DNA from: CAYYWV01 sp964475385
GTDB lineage: Bacteria > Pseudomonadota > Alphaproteobacteria > JAAXGF01
Length of the DNA stretch: 17,917 bases
Reading direction: 5' to 3'
Assembly (NCBI GenBank): GCA_964475385.1
Contig: CAYYWV010000057.1
Span: 1-17,917, forward strand
The first letter of the stretch is position 1. Every line of letters starts with the position of its first letter. The position numbers and the translations under genes are program-made. Below, one piece after another: positions 9,355 through 17,824 of the stretch. Below the pieces are notes generated by a model that was not told where the DNA came from, made no database searches, and was given only the letters and a program-made list of their open reading frames with translations.

Positions 9355-10164
9355 TCAGCCGCGCCAGGCGGGTCTGCGTTTTTCCAAAAAGGCGGCAATG
9401 CCTTCGCGCGCTTCTTCGCTGGCGCGGACATGAGCGATCAGCCTCGCCGTCTCGTCGACCAGATGCTCGTCGAGCGCGCGGCCCTCGACGCGGGCGATCA
9501 GGCGCTTGCACTCGGTCACCGCGCCGGGCGCGGCCTCGAACAAGGCGTCGATGATCGGCCTGGCGGCGGCGGCGAGATCGCCGGGGCGTTCGACGAGTTC
9601 ATGGACAAGGCCGGCGCGCCGCGCCTCGTCGGCGCCGAACCGGATGCCGGTCAGCATATAGCGGCGGGCCGCGCGCGCCCCCATGGCGGCGACCACATAA
9701 GGCGAGATCACCGCCGGCACCAGCCCGAGCCGGACCTCGCTCAGCGAAAAGGTCGCATCGGCGACCGCGATCGCGATGTCGCAGGCGGCGACAAGGCCGA
9801 CGCCGCCGCCGTAGACCGCGCCCCGCGCCAGCGCGATCGTCGGCTGGGGAAGAGTCGCGAGATGGTGGAGCACCATCCCGAGAGCGCGCGCGTCTTCGAG
9901 GTTGTCCTCGAAGGTCTGCTCGGCCGCATGGCGCATCCAGTTGAGGTCGGCTCCGGCCGAGAAGCTCTTGCCCGCGCCTTCGACGAGCACCGCGCGAATC
10001 CCGTCGGCCCCGTGCAGGTCTTCGAGGATGTCGGCGAGGCGCTCGATCATCTCGGCGTTGAAGGCGTTATGGACCTCGGGCCGGTTCAGCGTGATGGTCG
10101 CGACCCCGTCGGGCGTGGCGTGGAACAGAACGCAGTCGTCGCTCGGGTTGCTCGCATCCGTCAT
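9355..10164 (-). CDS. liuC: Enoyl-CoA hydratase/isomerase family, probable methylglutaconyl-CoA hydratase
   Basis: A 269-residue crotonase-fold protein expected to hydrate 3-methylglutaconyl-CoA to HMG-CoA. The signature is present: GKSFSAGADLNWMR (about 65-79), the oxyanion-hole glycines in GAVYGGGVGLVAACDIA (about 110-126), and the catalytic-glutamate segment SLSEVRLGLVPA. The SAGADLNWM form is characteristic of the methylglutaconyl-CoA branch in liu/mcc operons. It starts three bases after the liuB stop, with AGGA eight bases before the ATG, and is followed by liuD after nine bases. The general family is certain; the exact substrate follows from its place between the two carboxylase genes and the lyase. 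Confidence 0.94.
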   Translation of the reverse strand: MTDASNPSDDCVLFHATPDGVATITLNRPEVHNAFNAEMIERLADILEDLHGADGIRAVLVEGAGKSFSAGADLNWMRHAAEQTFEDNLEDARALGMVLHHLATLPQPTIALARGAVYGGGVGLVAACDIAIAVADATFSLSEVRLGLVPAVISPYVVAAMGARAARRYMLTGIRFGADEARRAGLVHELVERPGDLAAAARPIIDALFEAAPGAVTECKRLIARVEGRALDEHLVDETARLIAHVRASEEAREGIAAFLEKRRPAWRG

Positions 10165-10167
10165 GGT

Positions 10168-11775
<1,608 letters not shown>

Positions 11776-11788
11776 CGACCGAACCCTC

Positions 11789-11812
11789 TCCTTCGCCTGA
11801 TCCTTCGCCTGA
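11789..11812 (-). repeat. Tandem 12-bp duplication carrying two Shine-Dalgarno-like cores in the liuB leader
   Basis: Two exact head-to-tail copies of TCCTTCGCCTGA on the plus strand; on the minus strand each reads TCAGGCGAAGGA. The copy nearest liuB merges into AAGGAGAGGG, which is the liuB ribosome binding site. The second copy puts another AAGGA 12 bases further upstream. This could be a slippage product or could provide a standby ribosome site. Confidence 0.6.
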
Positions 11813-11888
11813 TCGCGTCGCCGGCTACCATGCCCCCGGCCCCGGAACGCGGGCAAGGGAAAACTGGGCGCGCCCCGCACGCGCGCCG

Positions 11889-11911
11889 GTTTCGCGCCAA
11901 TGCGGCGAAAC
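11889..11911. promoter_or_regulatory. Inverted repeat in the divergent liuB / dehydratase intergenic region
   Basis: GTTTCGC and GCGAAAC form perfect seven-base arms around nine bases (GCCAATGCG). The dyad is about 115 bases upstream of liuB and 63 bases upstream of the dehydratase ATG, a good position for an operator controlling one or both divergent genes. It does not resemble the LiuR-type motif I know, and I find no convincing -35/-10 pair nearby. The remaining part of the roughly 200-base intergenic region shows nothing else I can support. Confidence 0.35.
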
Positions 11912-11974
11912 GGCCTTTCCTTCGCCCCGCGGCTGCGCAACGATAGCGGCCTTTGCATCAGACCGGAGCCCTCC

Positions 11975-12925
11975 ATGACCGATCCCGCCGCGCTCGAAGC
12001 CGCCGCCCGTCTCGTCCACCGAACCATCCCGCCGACGCCGCAGATCGCCTGGCCGCTTCTCGCCGAGCGCTGCGGCTGCGAGGTCTGGGTCAAGCACGAG
12101 AACCACACGCCCATCGGCGCGTTCAAGGTCCGCGGCGGTCTGGTCTACATGGACGACCTCGCGCGTTCGAGACCCGGGGTCGCGGGCGTGATCACGGCGA
12201 CCCGCGGCAACCACGGCCAGAGCGTGGCCTTCGCCGCCCGCGCTTACGGGATCAAGGCGGTGATCGTGGTTCCCCACGGCAACAGCGCCGAGAAGAACCG
12301 GGCCATGCGCGCCTTCGGCGCCGAGCTAATCGAGCACGGCCGCGACTTCAACGCCGCCTACGACCACGCCCGGGCGCTGGCCGAAGAGCGCGGGCTCCAT
12401 ATGCTGCCCTCCTTCCACCCGCTTCTGGTGCGCGGCGTCGCATCCTACGGGCTCGAGCTGTTCGACGCCCTCGACGACCTCGATGCGGTGTACGTGCCGA
12501 TCGGGCTGGGCTCGGGCGTCTGCGCGACGCTGGCTGCGCGCGAGGCGCTGGGGCGGCGAACGGCGGTGATCGGCGTGGTGGCCGAGCGCGCCAACGCTTA
12601 CGCTCTCTCGCTTGCGGCCGGAAAGCCGGTCTCGACCGAGTCCGCCGACACGCTCGCCGACGGGCTCGCGGTCCGAATCCCCGACGAGAGCGCGCTCGCC
12701 ATCATCCAAAGCGGGATCGAGCGCATCGTGACCGTCGGCGAAGACGAGATCCTCGCCGCCATGCGCCATTACTTCACCGACACCCACAACGTCGCCGAGG
12801 GCGCGGGCGCGGCCGCGCTCGCCGCGCTTATCAAAGAGCGCGCGATCATGCGCGGGCGCAAGGCGGCGGTCATCCTTTCGGGCGGCAACCTCGACCGCGC
12901 GTTGTATTTGCGGGCGCTGGGGTAG
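11975..12925 (+). CDS. Threonine/serine dehydratase-like PLP enzyme (fold type II), no ACT domain
   Basis: A 316-residue PLP-dependent beta-eliminase expected to convert a 2-amino-3-hydroxy acid to a 2-oxo acid and ammonia. The Schiff-base lysine is Lys51 in HTPIGAFKVRGG. TRGNHGQS follows, then the phosphate-binding glycine loop in the form IGLGSG (rather than the common SGGG type) and the pyridine-nitrogen serine in ILSGGNLD near the C-terminus. The regulatory ACT domain of biosynthetic IlvA is missing, so it is of the catabolic or substrate-specialised type. GGAG lies six bases before the ATG. It is divergent from liuB and lies 57 bases before the oxygenase gene on the same strand, suggesting a two-gene operon. 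It could equally be a serine, threonine or hydroxyaspartate dehydratase; sequence alone does not decide. Confidence 0.88.
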   Translation: MTDPAALEAAARLVHRTIPPTPQIAWPLLAERCGCEVWVKHENHTPIGAFKVRGGLVYMDDLARSRPGVAGVITATRGNHGQSVAFAARAYGIKAVIVVPHGNSAEKNRAMRAFGAELIEHGRDFNAAYDHARALAEERGLHMLPSFHPLLVRGVASYGLELFDALDDLDAVYVPIGLGSGVCATLAAREALGRRTAVIGVVAERANAYALSLAAGKPVSTESADTLADGLAVRIPDESALAIIQSGIERIVTVGEDEILAAMRHYFTDTHNVAEGAGAAALAALIKERAIMRGRKAAVILSGGNLDRALYLRALG

Positions 12926-12982
12926 GGCGGCGGCCCTCTCCGTGCTAAGCTCGCGAAAACAAAACCACCGGGGAGGCAGACG

Positions 12983-13921
12983 ATGAAACCGACCGGGATC
13001 GACCTTTCGGAAGGCGTTCGAGGCAACGTCGAGACCGTGCCTTGGCGGGCGCCGGGCGGGCTTGATGCGGACATGCTCGCCGCCGCGGTCGCCGCCATGC
13101 CCGAGTACGACGCCGACGAGGCCGATCTCGAAACCTATCGGCGCGACGGCGTCGTGTTTCTCGAAGGCGCGTTCGCGGACTGGGTGGACGCGCTGCGGGC
13201 CGGGCTCGAGCGCAACCTCGCGGAGCCCGAGGCTTACGCCTTCCCTTGCGAGAGCACGACCCGGGACGAGCCCGGGCGCTTCTTCGACAGCTACTGCAAC
13301 TGGCAGCGAATCCCCGAATACCGCGACTTCGTCCTCCACTCCTGCGCCGCCTCGATGGCGGGCCAGTTCATGGGCTCGGAAACGGCGCAGATCTTCCACG
13401 AGCACGCGTTTCTCAAGGAGCCCGGCACCCGGCGCGCGACGCCTTGGCACCAAGACCTTCCCTACTACTGCGTGGACGGAACCCAGACGGTCAGCATCTA
13501 CATCGCGCTCGACCCGACGCCCGAGGACGTGGCGGTGCGCTTCGTCGCCGGCTCGCACCGCTGGGGCAAGCTGTTCTTGCCGCGCGCCTTTCTCGACGGT
13601 TCGCACTACAACCACGACGACCCCGCGCTCGAGCCCGCGCCCGACGTCGACGCCCGAGCGGGCGACTTCGACCTCGTCTACCGGGCGCTTGAGCCGGGCG
13701 ACGCGGTGCTGTTCGACTTCCGCACCCTGCACGGAACCACCGACGCGACTGTGAAGACCCGAAGGCGTGCGTTCTCGACCCGCTGGCTCGGCGACGACGT
13801 GCGTTACTGCCCGCGGCCGGGCGAGACCTCGCCGCCGTTTCCCGACATCGGGCTCGCGGCGGGCGAGCGCATGCGCGAGGACTGGTTCCCGGTCCTCTGG
13901 CGTCGGCGGAAATCGACGTAG
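12983..13921 (+). CDS. Phytanoyl-CoA dioxygenase (PhyH) family Fe(II)/2-oxoglutarate oxygenase
   Basis: A 312-residue cupin-fold oxygenase, probably hydroxylating a small metabolite. The iron triad is visible: His156 and Asp158 (ATPWHQDLPYY) and His250 (FRTLHGTT); the arginine cluster 260-262 would supply the 2-oxoglutarate-binding residue about 11 positions after the distal histidine. A conserved RFVAGSHRWG segment follows the first half of the barrel. A strong GGGGAGG lies six bases before the ATG. It sits just downstream of the dehydratase and converges with the isomerase gene, with only seven bases between stops. The ectoine hydroxylase signature (WHSD with its extended motif) is absent. 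The substrate is unknown; family members act on acyl-CoAs, amino acids and many others. Confidence 0.88.
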   Translation: MKPTGIDLSEGVRGNVETVPWRAPGGLDADMLAAAVAAMPEYDADEADLETYRRDGVVFLEGAFADWVDALRAGLERNLAEPEAYAFPCESTTRDEPGRFFDSYCNWQRIPEYRDFVLHSCAASMAGQFMGSETAQIFHEHAFLKEPGTRRATPWHQDLPYYCVDGTQTVSIYIALDPTPEDVAVRFVAGSHRWGKLFLPRAFLDGSHYNHDDPALEPAPDVDARAGDFDLVYRALEPGDAVLFDFRTLHGTTDATVKTRRRAFSTRWLGDDVRYCPRPGETSPPFPDIGLAAGERMREDWFPVLWRRRKST

Positions 13922-13928
13922 GCGCGCC

Positions 13929-14531
13929 TTACCAGCCGCCGGTCGCGAGCCAGCGGTCGACCTGATCGAGCCGGTCGGCCCCCCAGAAGGGCTCGCCGTC
14001 GACGAAGACGAAGGGCGAGCCGAACACGCCGCGCGCGATCGCGGCCTCGGTCTCGGCCTTGAGCCGCGCCTTGATCGCCGGATCGGCGAGCGCGGCGGCG
14101 AGCGCCTCGCCCTCGGCGCCGATGCTTTCGGCGATCTCGACCACGACCGCGGGCGGGGAGATATCGCGTCCCTCGCCGAAGTAGGCGTGATAGGCGGCCT
14201 TCGCGAAGCGGCGCGCCTGCTCGGGGTCGCGGTCGTCGAGCCAGTAGAAGGCCCGCGCCGCGGCCTGGGTCGGGATCGGGAACCGCTCGGGCCAAGAGAA
14301 CGGCGCGCGGTAGAGCCGGGCGCAGCGCGCGAAGTCGCGGAGCGCATAAGCCCCGCGCAGGGGCTGGCTCGTCAGCGGCGCTTGGCCCGTGGTCTTAAAG
14401 ACGACGCCGAGAAGAAAGGGCCGCCAGCGCACCCCGCGCCCGTGGCGGGCGGCGATGTCGTCGATGCGTAGGCTGCCGAAGTAGCCGTAAGGCGAGGAGA
14501 AGTCGAAGTAGAAGTCGAGCGGCTCGGCCAT
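13929..14531 (-). CDS. DsbA-fold isomerase, 2-hydroxychromene-2-carboxylate isomerase / kappa-class GST family
   Basis: A 200-residue thioredoxin-fold protein with a helical insert. It starts LDFYFDFSSPYGYFGSLR, where a serine (about residue 12-13) takes the place of the DsbA cysteines, as in HCCA isomerases that use glutathione. The C-terminal part has the cis-proline segment GVFGSPFVFVDGEPFWGADRLDQV-like block, split here as GVFGSPFVFVDG and EPFWGADR. Known members isomerise 2-hydroxychromene-2-carboxylate in naphthalene breakdown, but most genomic homologues have unproven substrates. AGGGGGAAG lies just before the ATG, and the gene begins 22 bases after the MFS stop, so it is the last gene of the thiolase operon. 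No other naphthalene genes are present. Confidence 0.9.
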   Translation of the reverse strand: MAEPLDFYFDFSSPYGYFGSLRIDDIAARHGRGVRWRPFLLGVVFKTTGQAPLTSQPLRGAYALRDFARCARLYRAPFSWPERFPIPTQAAARAFYWLDDRDPEQARRFAKAAYHAYFGEGRDISPPAVVVEIAESIGAEGEALAAALADPAIKARLKAETEAAIARGVFGSPFVFVDGEPFWGADRLDQVDRWLATGGW

Positions 14532-14553
14532 CGGTTTCTTCCCCCTGTCTCGT

Positions 14554-15780
14554 CTATTCGGCCGCCCCCACCGGCCGCGCCGCGGCCCGCCGGCGCATGG
14601 CGAGCCAGAGGATCGCGCCGAGGACTCCTATCACCGGAACCAGGGCGACCAGGTTGAGCAAGGACCAGCCGAAGAAGTAGTGCAGGCTGCCCGAAGCGAA
14701 CGAACCGACGCCTGCGACGCCGAAGACCAGGAACTCGTTGAGGCCCTGGGTCTTGGCGCATTCGGCCGCGTTATGGGTCTCGGTCAGAAGCGTCGTCGCG
14801 CCGATATAGAGGAAGTTCCACCCCACCCCGAGAAGCGTGAGCGCGATCCAGAAATTGGCCACCGCCGTGCCCGAAAGCGCCACCGCGACACAGGCGAGAA
14901 GCGCGACCGCGCCCCAGGCCATGATCGTCAGGGTTCCGAAACGCCGGATCAGCCGACCGGTGACGAAGGACGGCGCGAACATGCCGAGCACGTGCCACTG
15001 GATGACGAAAGCGGCGTCGTCGAAACCGTGGTCGCAAGCGACCATGGCGAGCGGGGTCACGGTCATCAGAAGGATCATGATGCCGTAGGCGACCACGCCG
15101 CCGGTCACCGCGACGATGAAGTCGGGCTGGCGCGCGATCACCGCGAGCGGCCGCCCGCCGGCCCGCAACGTCTTAGGATGCGGGCGCGGAATGCGGGTGA
15201 ACGAGGCCAGGACCGCAATCGTGAGCGCGAGCCCGGCGATCACCGCGAACGGTCCCATGAACAGGATGGGCGCGAACAGCCCCCGCGCCCAGACCGCAAG
15301 CGTCGGACCGGCGAAGGCGGCCACGATGCCGCCCGCCAGAACCAGCGAGATCGCCCGGCTGCGGAACGCTTCGGGCGCGGTCTCGGCGGCGGCGAAGCGG
15401 TAGTAGTAGTTGAAGCTGTTGTAGGCCCCGATCAGCGCGATGCCGACGTTCAGAGCGAAAAAGCTCTGGTTATAGACCGCAAGCGCGGCGATGGTGGCGC
15501 CGGTTGTCCCGATGAGCGCGCCGATAACGAAGCCAAGCCTGCGCCCCACCGCGCGCATGAGAAAGCTCGCCGGCACGGTCGCCGCCGCGGTGCCGATCCA
15601 CATCAAAGCGGCGGGCAAGGTGGCGAGCGACTTGTCGTCGGCGAGCTGGTCGCCGACCAGCGACGAGACGCTCACCAGAAGCACGTTGCCGGTGGTCGCC
15701 AGCGCCCAGCAGACCGACAGCAGCCCGACCTGGAGCTTGTACCGGCCCTTCCCGGCCGCTTCTTCGGCCTCCATGGTCAT
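14554..15780 (-). CDS. Major facilitator superfamily transporter
   Basis: A 408-residue inner-membrane protein with about 12 hydrophobic segments. A short polar N-terminus is followed by the first helix (LQVGLLSVCWALATTGNVLL), and the loop between helices two and three carries MRAVGRRLGF, matching MFS motif A. A polar linker (RIPRPHPKTLRAGG) near the middle separates two six-helix halves, and the C-terminus is basic. The ATG at 15780 overlaps the Rid gene stop (ATGA), and AGAGGA lies eight bases upstream inside that gene; a second ATG two codons later is possible. The much longer open frame upstream is antisense to nothing useful and overlaps the Rid gene, so it is rejected. Substrate and direction of transport are unknown; the operon context suggests uptake of the compound degraded by the neighbours. 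Confidence 0.9.
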   Translation of the reverse strand: MTMEAEEAAGKGRYKLQVGLLSVCWALATTGNVLLVSVSSLVGDQLADDKSLATLPAALMWIGTAAATVPASFLMRAVGRRLGFVIGALIGTTGATIAALAVYNQSFFALNVGIALIGAYNSFNYYYRFAAAETAPEAFRSRAISLVLAGGIVAAFAGPTLAVWARGLFAPILFMGPFAVIAGLALTIAVLASFTRIPRPHPKTLRAGGRPLAVIARQPDFIVAVTGGVVAYGIMILLMTVTPLAMVACDHGFDDAAFVIQWHVLGMFAPSFVTGRLIRRFGTLTIMAWGAVALLACVAVALSGTAVANFWIALTLLGVGWNFLYIGATTLLTETHNAAECAKTQGLNEFLVFGVAGVGSFASGSLHYFFGWSLLNLVALVPVIGVLGAILWLAMRRRAAARPVGAAE

Positions 15781-16169
15781 CCGGCCGTCCTCTTGCGGGC
15801 GGTGGCCTCGATCTCGACCTTCATGCGCGCATCCACCAGGGCCGCGACCACTGTGGTGTTGGCGGGGCGCACATCGCGGAATCGTTCCCCGAGCACGCGC
15901 GCGACCGCATCGAAGTCTTCGCGGGCGGCGATAAAGACACGCACCCGCACCACGTCGGCGAGGCCGAGGCCAGCCTCTTCCAAGGCCGCCTCGATGTTGC
16001 GAAGGGTCTGGCGGGTCTGCTCGGCCGCGTCGTCGGAAATGGTCCCGGCGGCGTAGTCGAAGCCCGTGGTGCCCGAGACGAAAACCCAATCGCCGTCGAC
16101 CACCGCGCGCGAGTAGCCGGCGAGCGCCTCGAACGACGAGCCCGACGAGATCAGCCTGCGGCCGCTCAC
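15777..16169 (-). CDS. Rid (YjgF/YER057c/UK114) family protein lacking the RidA catalytic arginine
   Basis: A 130-residue small trimeric Rid-family protein. It has the fold landmarks VFVSGTTGFD (about 29-38), QTRQTLRNIEAALEEAG (about 51-67), VVRVRVFI (about 73-80) and the C-terminal VEIEATA (about 118-124). Ungapped alignment from EIEA back to E. coli RidA puts Leu111 where RidA has the catalytic Arg105, so imine/enamine deaminase activity is doubtful and one of the non-Arg Rid subfamilies is likely. The GTG start at 16169 overlaps the thiolase stop (GTGA), with GGAG upstream, and gives the usual family length; the longer open frame runs through the thiolase gene. Its stop overlaps the MFS start. 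Tight coupling on both sides argues for a shared pathway. Confidence 0.88.
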   Translation of the reverse strand: MSGRRLISSGSSFEALAGYSRAVVDGDWVFVSGTTGFDYAAGTISDDAAEQTRQTLRNIEAALEEAGLGLADVVRVRVFIAAREDFDAVARVLGERFRDVRPANTTVVAALVDARMKVEIEATARKRTAG

Positions 16170-17359
16170 GCCGCGCGCTCCAGAGCGATGGCGGTCGCCT
16201 CGCCGCCGCCGATGCAAAGCGAGGCGATTCCGCGGCGCGCGCCCCGCGCCTCCATCGCCGCGAGCAGGGTGACGATCAGCCGCGCGCCCGAGGCCCCGAT
16301 GGGATGGCCGAGCGCGCAGGCCCCGCCGTTGACGTTGACCCGCGCATGATCGAGGTCGAGATCGCGCATCGCCGCCATGGTCACCACGGCGAAGGCCTCG
16401 TTGATCTCGTAGAGATCGACCTCGCCCGTCCGCCAACCGATCTTGTCGAGGAGCTTGCGGATCGCGCCCACCGGCGCGGTCGTGAACCAGCGCGGGGCCT
16501 GGGAATGGGTCGCATGGCCCCGGATCTCGGCGAGCGGGGCGATCCCGCGCTTCTCGGCCTCGCTCGCGCGCATGAGCACGAGCGCCGCCGCGCCGTCGGA
16601 GATCGAGCTCGAGTTCGCCGCCGTCACCGTGCCGCCTTCGCGAAAGGCCGGGCGCAGGCGGGGGATCTTCTCGGGGTCGGCCTTGAGCGGCGATTCGTCC
16701 TGCGCCACCTCGCGCGCGCCCTTGCGGTCCTTGACCGTGACCGGCGCGATCTCGGCGTCGAAGCGCCCTTCCTCGATCGCCGCCCGCGCCCGACGGAGCG
16801 ATTCGAGGGCGAAGCCGTCCTGGTCCTCGCGGGTGAACTGATAGGCCTCCGCCGTGTCCTCGGCGTATGTTCCCATCAGCCGGCCGCGGTCGTAGGCGTC
16901 CTCGAGGCCGTCGAGAAACATGTGGTCGTAGACCTGGCCGTGGCCGAGGCGATAGCCGCCGCGCGCCCGGTCAAGCAGATAAGGCGCGTTCGACATGCTC
17001 TCCATGCCGCCGGCGACGATGATGTCCGCGCTGCCGGCGGCGATCAGGTCGTGGGCCAGCATCGCCGCCTTCATGCCCGAGCCGCAGACTTTGTTGACCG
17101 TGGTGCAGCCCGCGCTTTCGGGCAGGCCCGCGCCGAGCGCCGCCTGGCGCGCCGGGGCCTGGCCGAGGCCGGCGGGCAGCACGCAACCCATGAAGACCTC
17201 GTCGACCGCTTCGCCGGAAAGGCCCGCGCGATCGAGCGCGGCCGCGATCGCGGTCGCGCCGAGCTCAGGCGCAGGCGCCGCCTGAAGCGCGCCCTGGAAC
17301 GCCCCCATGGGCGTGCGCGCCGCCGCTGCGATGACGATCGGATCGCCGTTCTCAGCCAT
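16166..17359 (-). CDS. Thiolase (acetyl-CoA acetyltransferase family)
   Basis: A 397-residue thiolase that condenses or cleaves 3-oxoacyl-CoA, probably acetoacetyl-CoA. All catalytic elements are there: nucleophile Cys92 (NKVCGSGMKA), the NEAFA block, His352 (ALGHPIGASG) and the acid/base Cys382 (SLCIGGGEA). Length and spacing match short-chain biosynthetic-type acetyltransferases. A strong AAGGAGG (17366-17372) lies six bases before the ATG at 17359. It is the first gene of a coupled unit with Rid, MFS and isomerase genes. It could complete leucine catabolism (acetoacetyl-CoA to acetyl-CoA), yet the operon context suggests cleavage of a specific 3-oxoacyl-CoA from another substrate. The 17360-17433 leader shows no promoter I can defend. 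Confidence 0.95.
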   Translation of the reverse strand: MAENGDPIVIAAAARTPMGAFQGALQAAPAPELGATAIAAALDRAGLSGEAVDEVFMGCVLPAGLGQAPARQAALGAGLPESAGCTTVNKVCGSGMKAAMLAHDLIAAGSADIIVAGGMESMSNAPYLLDRARGGYRLGHGQVYDHMFLDGLEDAYDRGRLMGTYAEDTAEAYQFTREDQDGFALESLRRARAAIEEGRFDAEIAPVTVKDRKGAREVAQDESPLKADPEKIPRLRPAFREGGTVTAANSSSISDGAAALVLMRASEAEKRGIAPLAEIRGHATHSQAPRWFTTAPVGAIRKLLDKIGWRTGEVDLYEINEAFAVVTMAAMRDLDLDHARVNVNGGACALGHPIGASGARLIVTLLAAMEARGARRGIASLCIGGGEATAIALERAA

Positions 17360-17433
17360 GTCCGTCCTCCTTGTCCATGGCGCCGGGGAGAGAGCCCGTT
17401 TCGCTCAACAAATGAATGACAAGACCTTTCTTA

Positions 17434-17563
17434 TCAGACGCCCCGGACCAGCCTGACGTCAACGCCGACATCGACGGCCAGCCATTGGCGGTCGGCGGCG
17501 AGCGCCGGAAGACCCAGCTCGTCGTTCAAGACCAGAGCGTCGAAGCACCAAGCGCGGCCCCGG
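17434..17563 (-). pseudogene. Remnant of PIN-domain (VapC-type) toxin, C-terminal end only
   Basis: Reading the minus strand in the frame that ends with TGA at 17436-17434 gives about 42 residues: a stretch like GRAWCFDALVLNDELGLPAL, then AADRQW and VGVDVRLVRGV. This matches the last third of VapC-type PIN domains, where the usual form is (G)DRACLALAL-LGLPALTADRAW followed by LGV-VRLIR. The frame has no start codon, and the roughly 85-90 N-terminal residues carrying the first catalytic aspartates are missing. The fragment begins two bases after the antitoxin stop, where an intact toxin gene would begin, so an internal deletion of vapC is the simplest reading. No function is expected. Confidence 0.65.
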
Positions 17564-17824
17564 TTATGCGTCCTTCGTCGCCTTGTTCCGCCTTTCGTCG
17601 AGCAGTTCGGCGACGAGGCTCACGCCTCCGGGCGCGCGGCGATGGACAAACGTCTGGATTTCGCGCAACGCGCCTTGACGGCTTCGGATTCGCACCACGT
17701 CGCCGTCGAGAACGAGCTGAACCGGGTCGCCTTCGCGAACCCCGATCGCTTCGAGGAAGTCGGCGGGAAGGCCTATGCGCCCGCCTTCGGCGATCGTCGT
17801 CCAAACGCAGCCTTTGGAGCTCAT
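17564..17824 (-). CDS. AbrB/SpoVT-like (MazE/VapB-type) antitoxin
   Basis: An 86-residue swapped-hairpin DNA-binding protein. The core IAEGGRIGLPADFLEAIGVREGD (about residues 11-33, given here only to name its key GGRI, LPADF and GVREGD elements) is followed by a second strand pair VQLVLDGDVVRIRS. The C-terminal tail, PGGVSLVAELLDERR (about 66-80), is the segment that usually binds the PIN toxin. I prefer the ATG at 17824; a GTG at 17899 would add 25 residues without resemblance to the family. It is followed directly by a truncated vapC, so it is now an orphan antitoxin that may still bind DNA. The 17825-17917 upstream stretch shows no clear promoter. Confidence 0.8.
   Translation of the reverse strand: MSSKGCVWTTIAEGGRIGLPADFLEAIGVREGDPVQLVLDGDVVRIRSRQGALREIQTFVHRRAPGGVSLVAELLDERRNKATKDA

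Noticed and set aside
7308..9554. 748-codon plus-strand open frame opposite liuD
   Set aside because: Antisense shadow of a high-GC gene with unambiguous biotin carboxylase motifs.
11776..11974. Sigma-70-like promoters for liuB and the dehydratase
   Set aside because: No -35/-10 pair with acceptable sequence and spacing was found; a promoter must exist but I cannot place it.
11776..12126. 117-codon N-terminal extension of liuB
   Set aside because: It runs through the intergenic region into the antisense of the dehydratase; family length and ribosome site support the ATG at 11775.
11975..13921. Ectoine/hydroxyectoine utilisation pair (EutB plus EctD)
   Set aside because: The oxygenase has WHQD and lacks the extended EctD signature, and no other ectoine genes are present.
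13929..14531. Naphthalene degradation gene (nahD)
   Set aside because: Only the family matches; no dioxygenase, ring-cleavage or aldolase genes are in the window.
15781..16089. N-terminal extension of the MFS gene
   Set aside because: It overlaps the Rid gene and is not hydrophobic; the ATGA-coupled ATG at 15780 fits.
16170..16436. N-terminal extension of the Rid gene
   Set aside because: It lies wholly inside the thiolase gene and would double the normal Rid family length.
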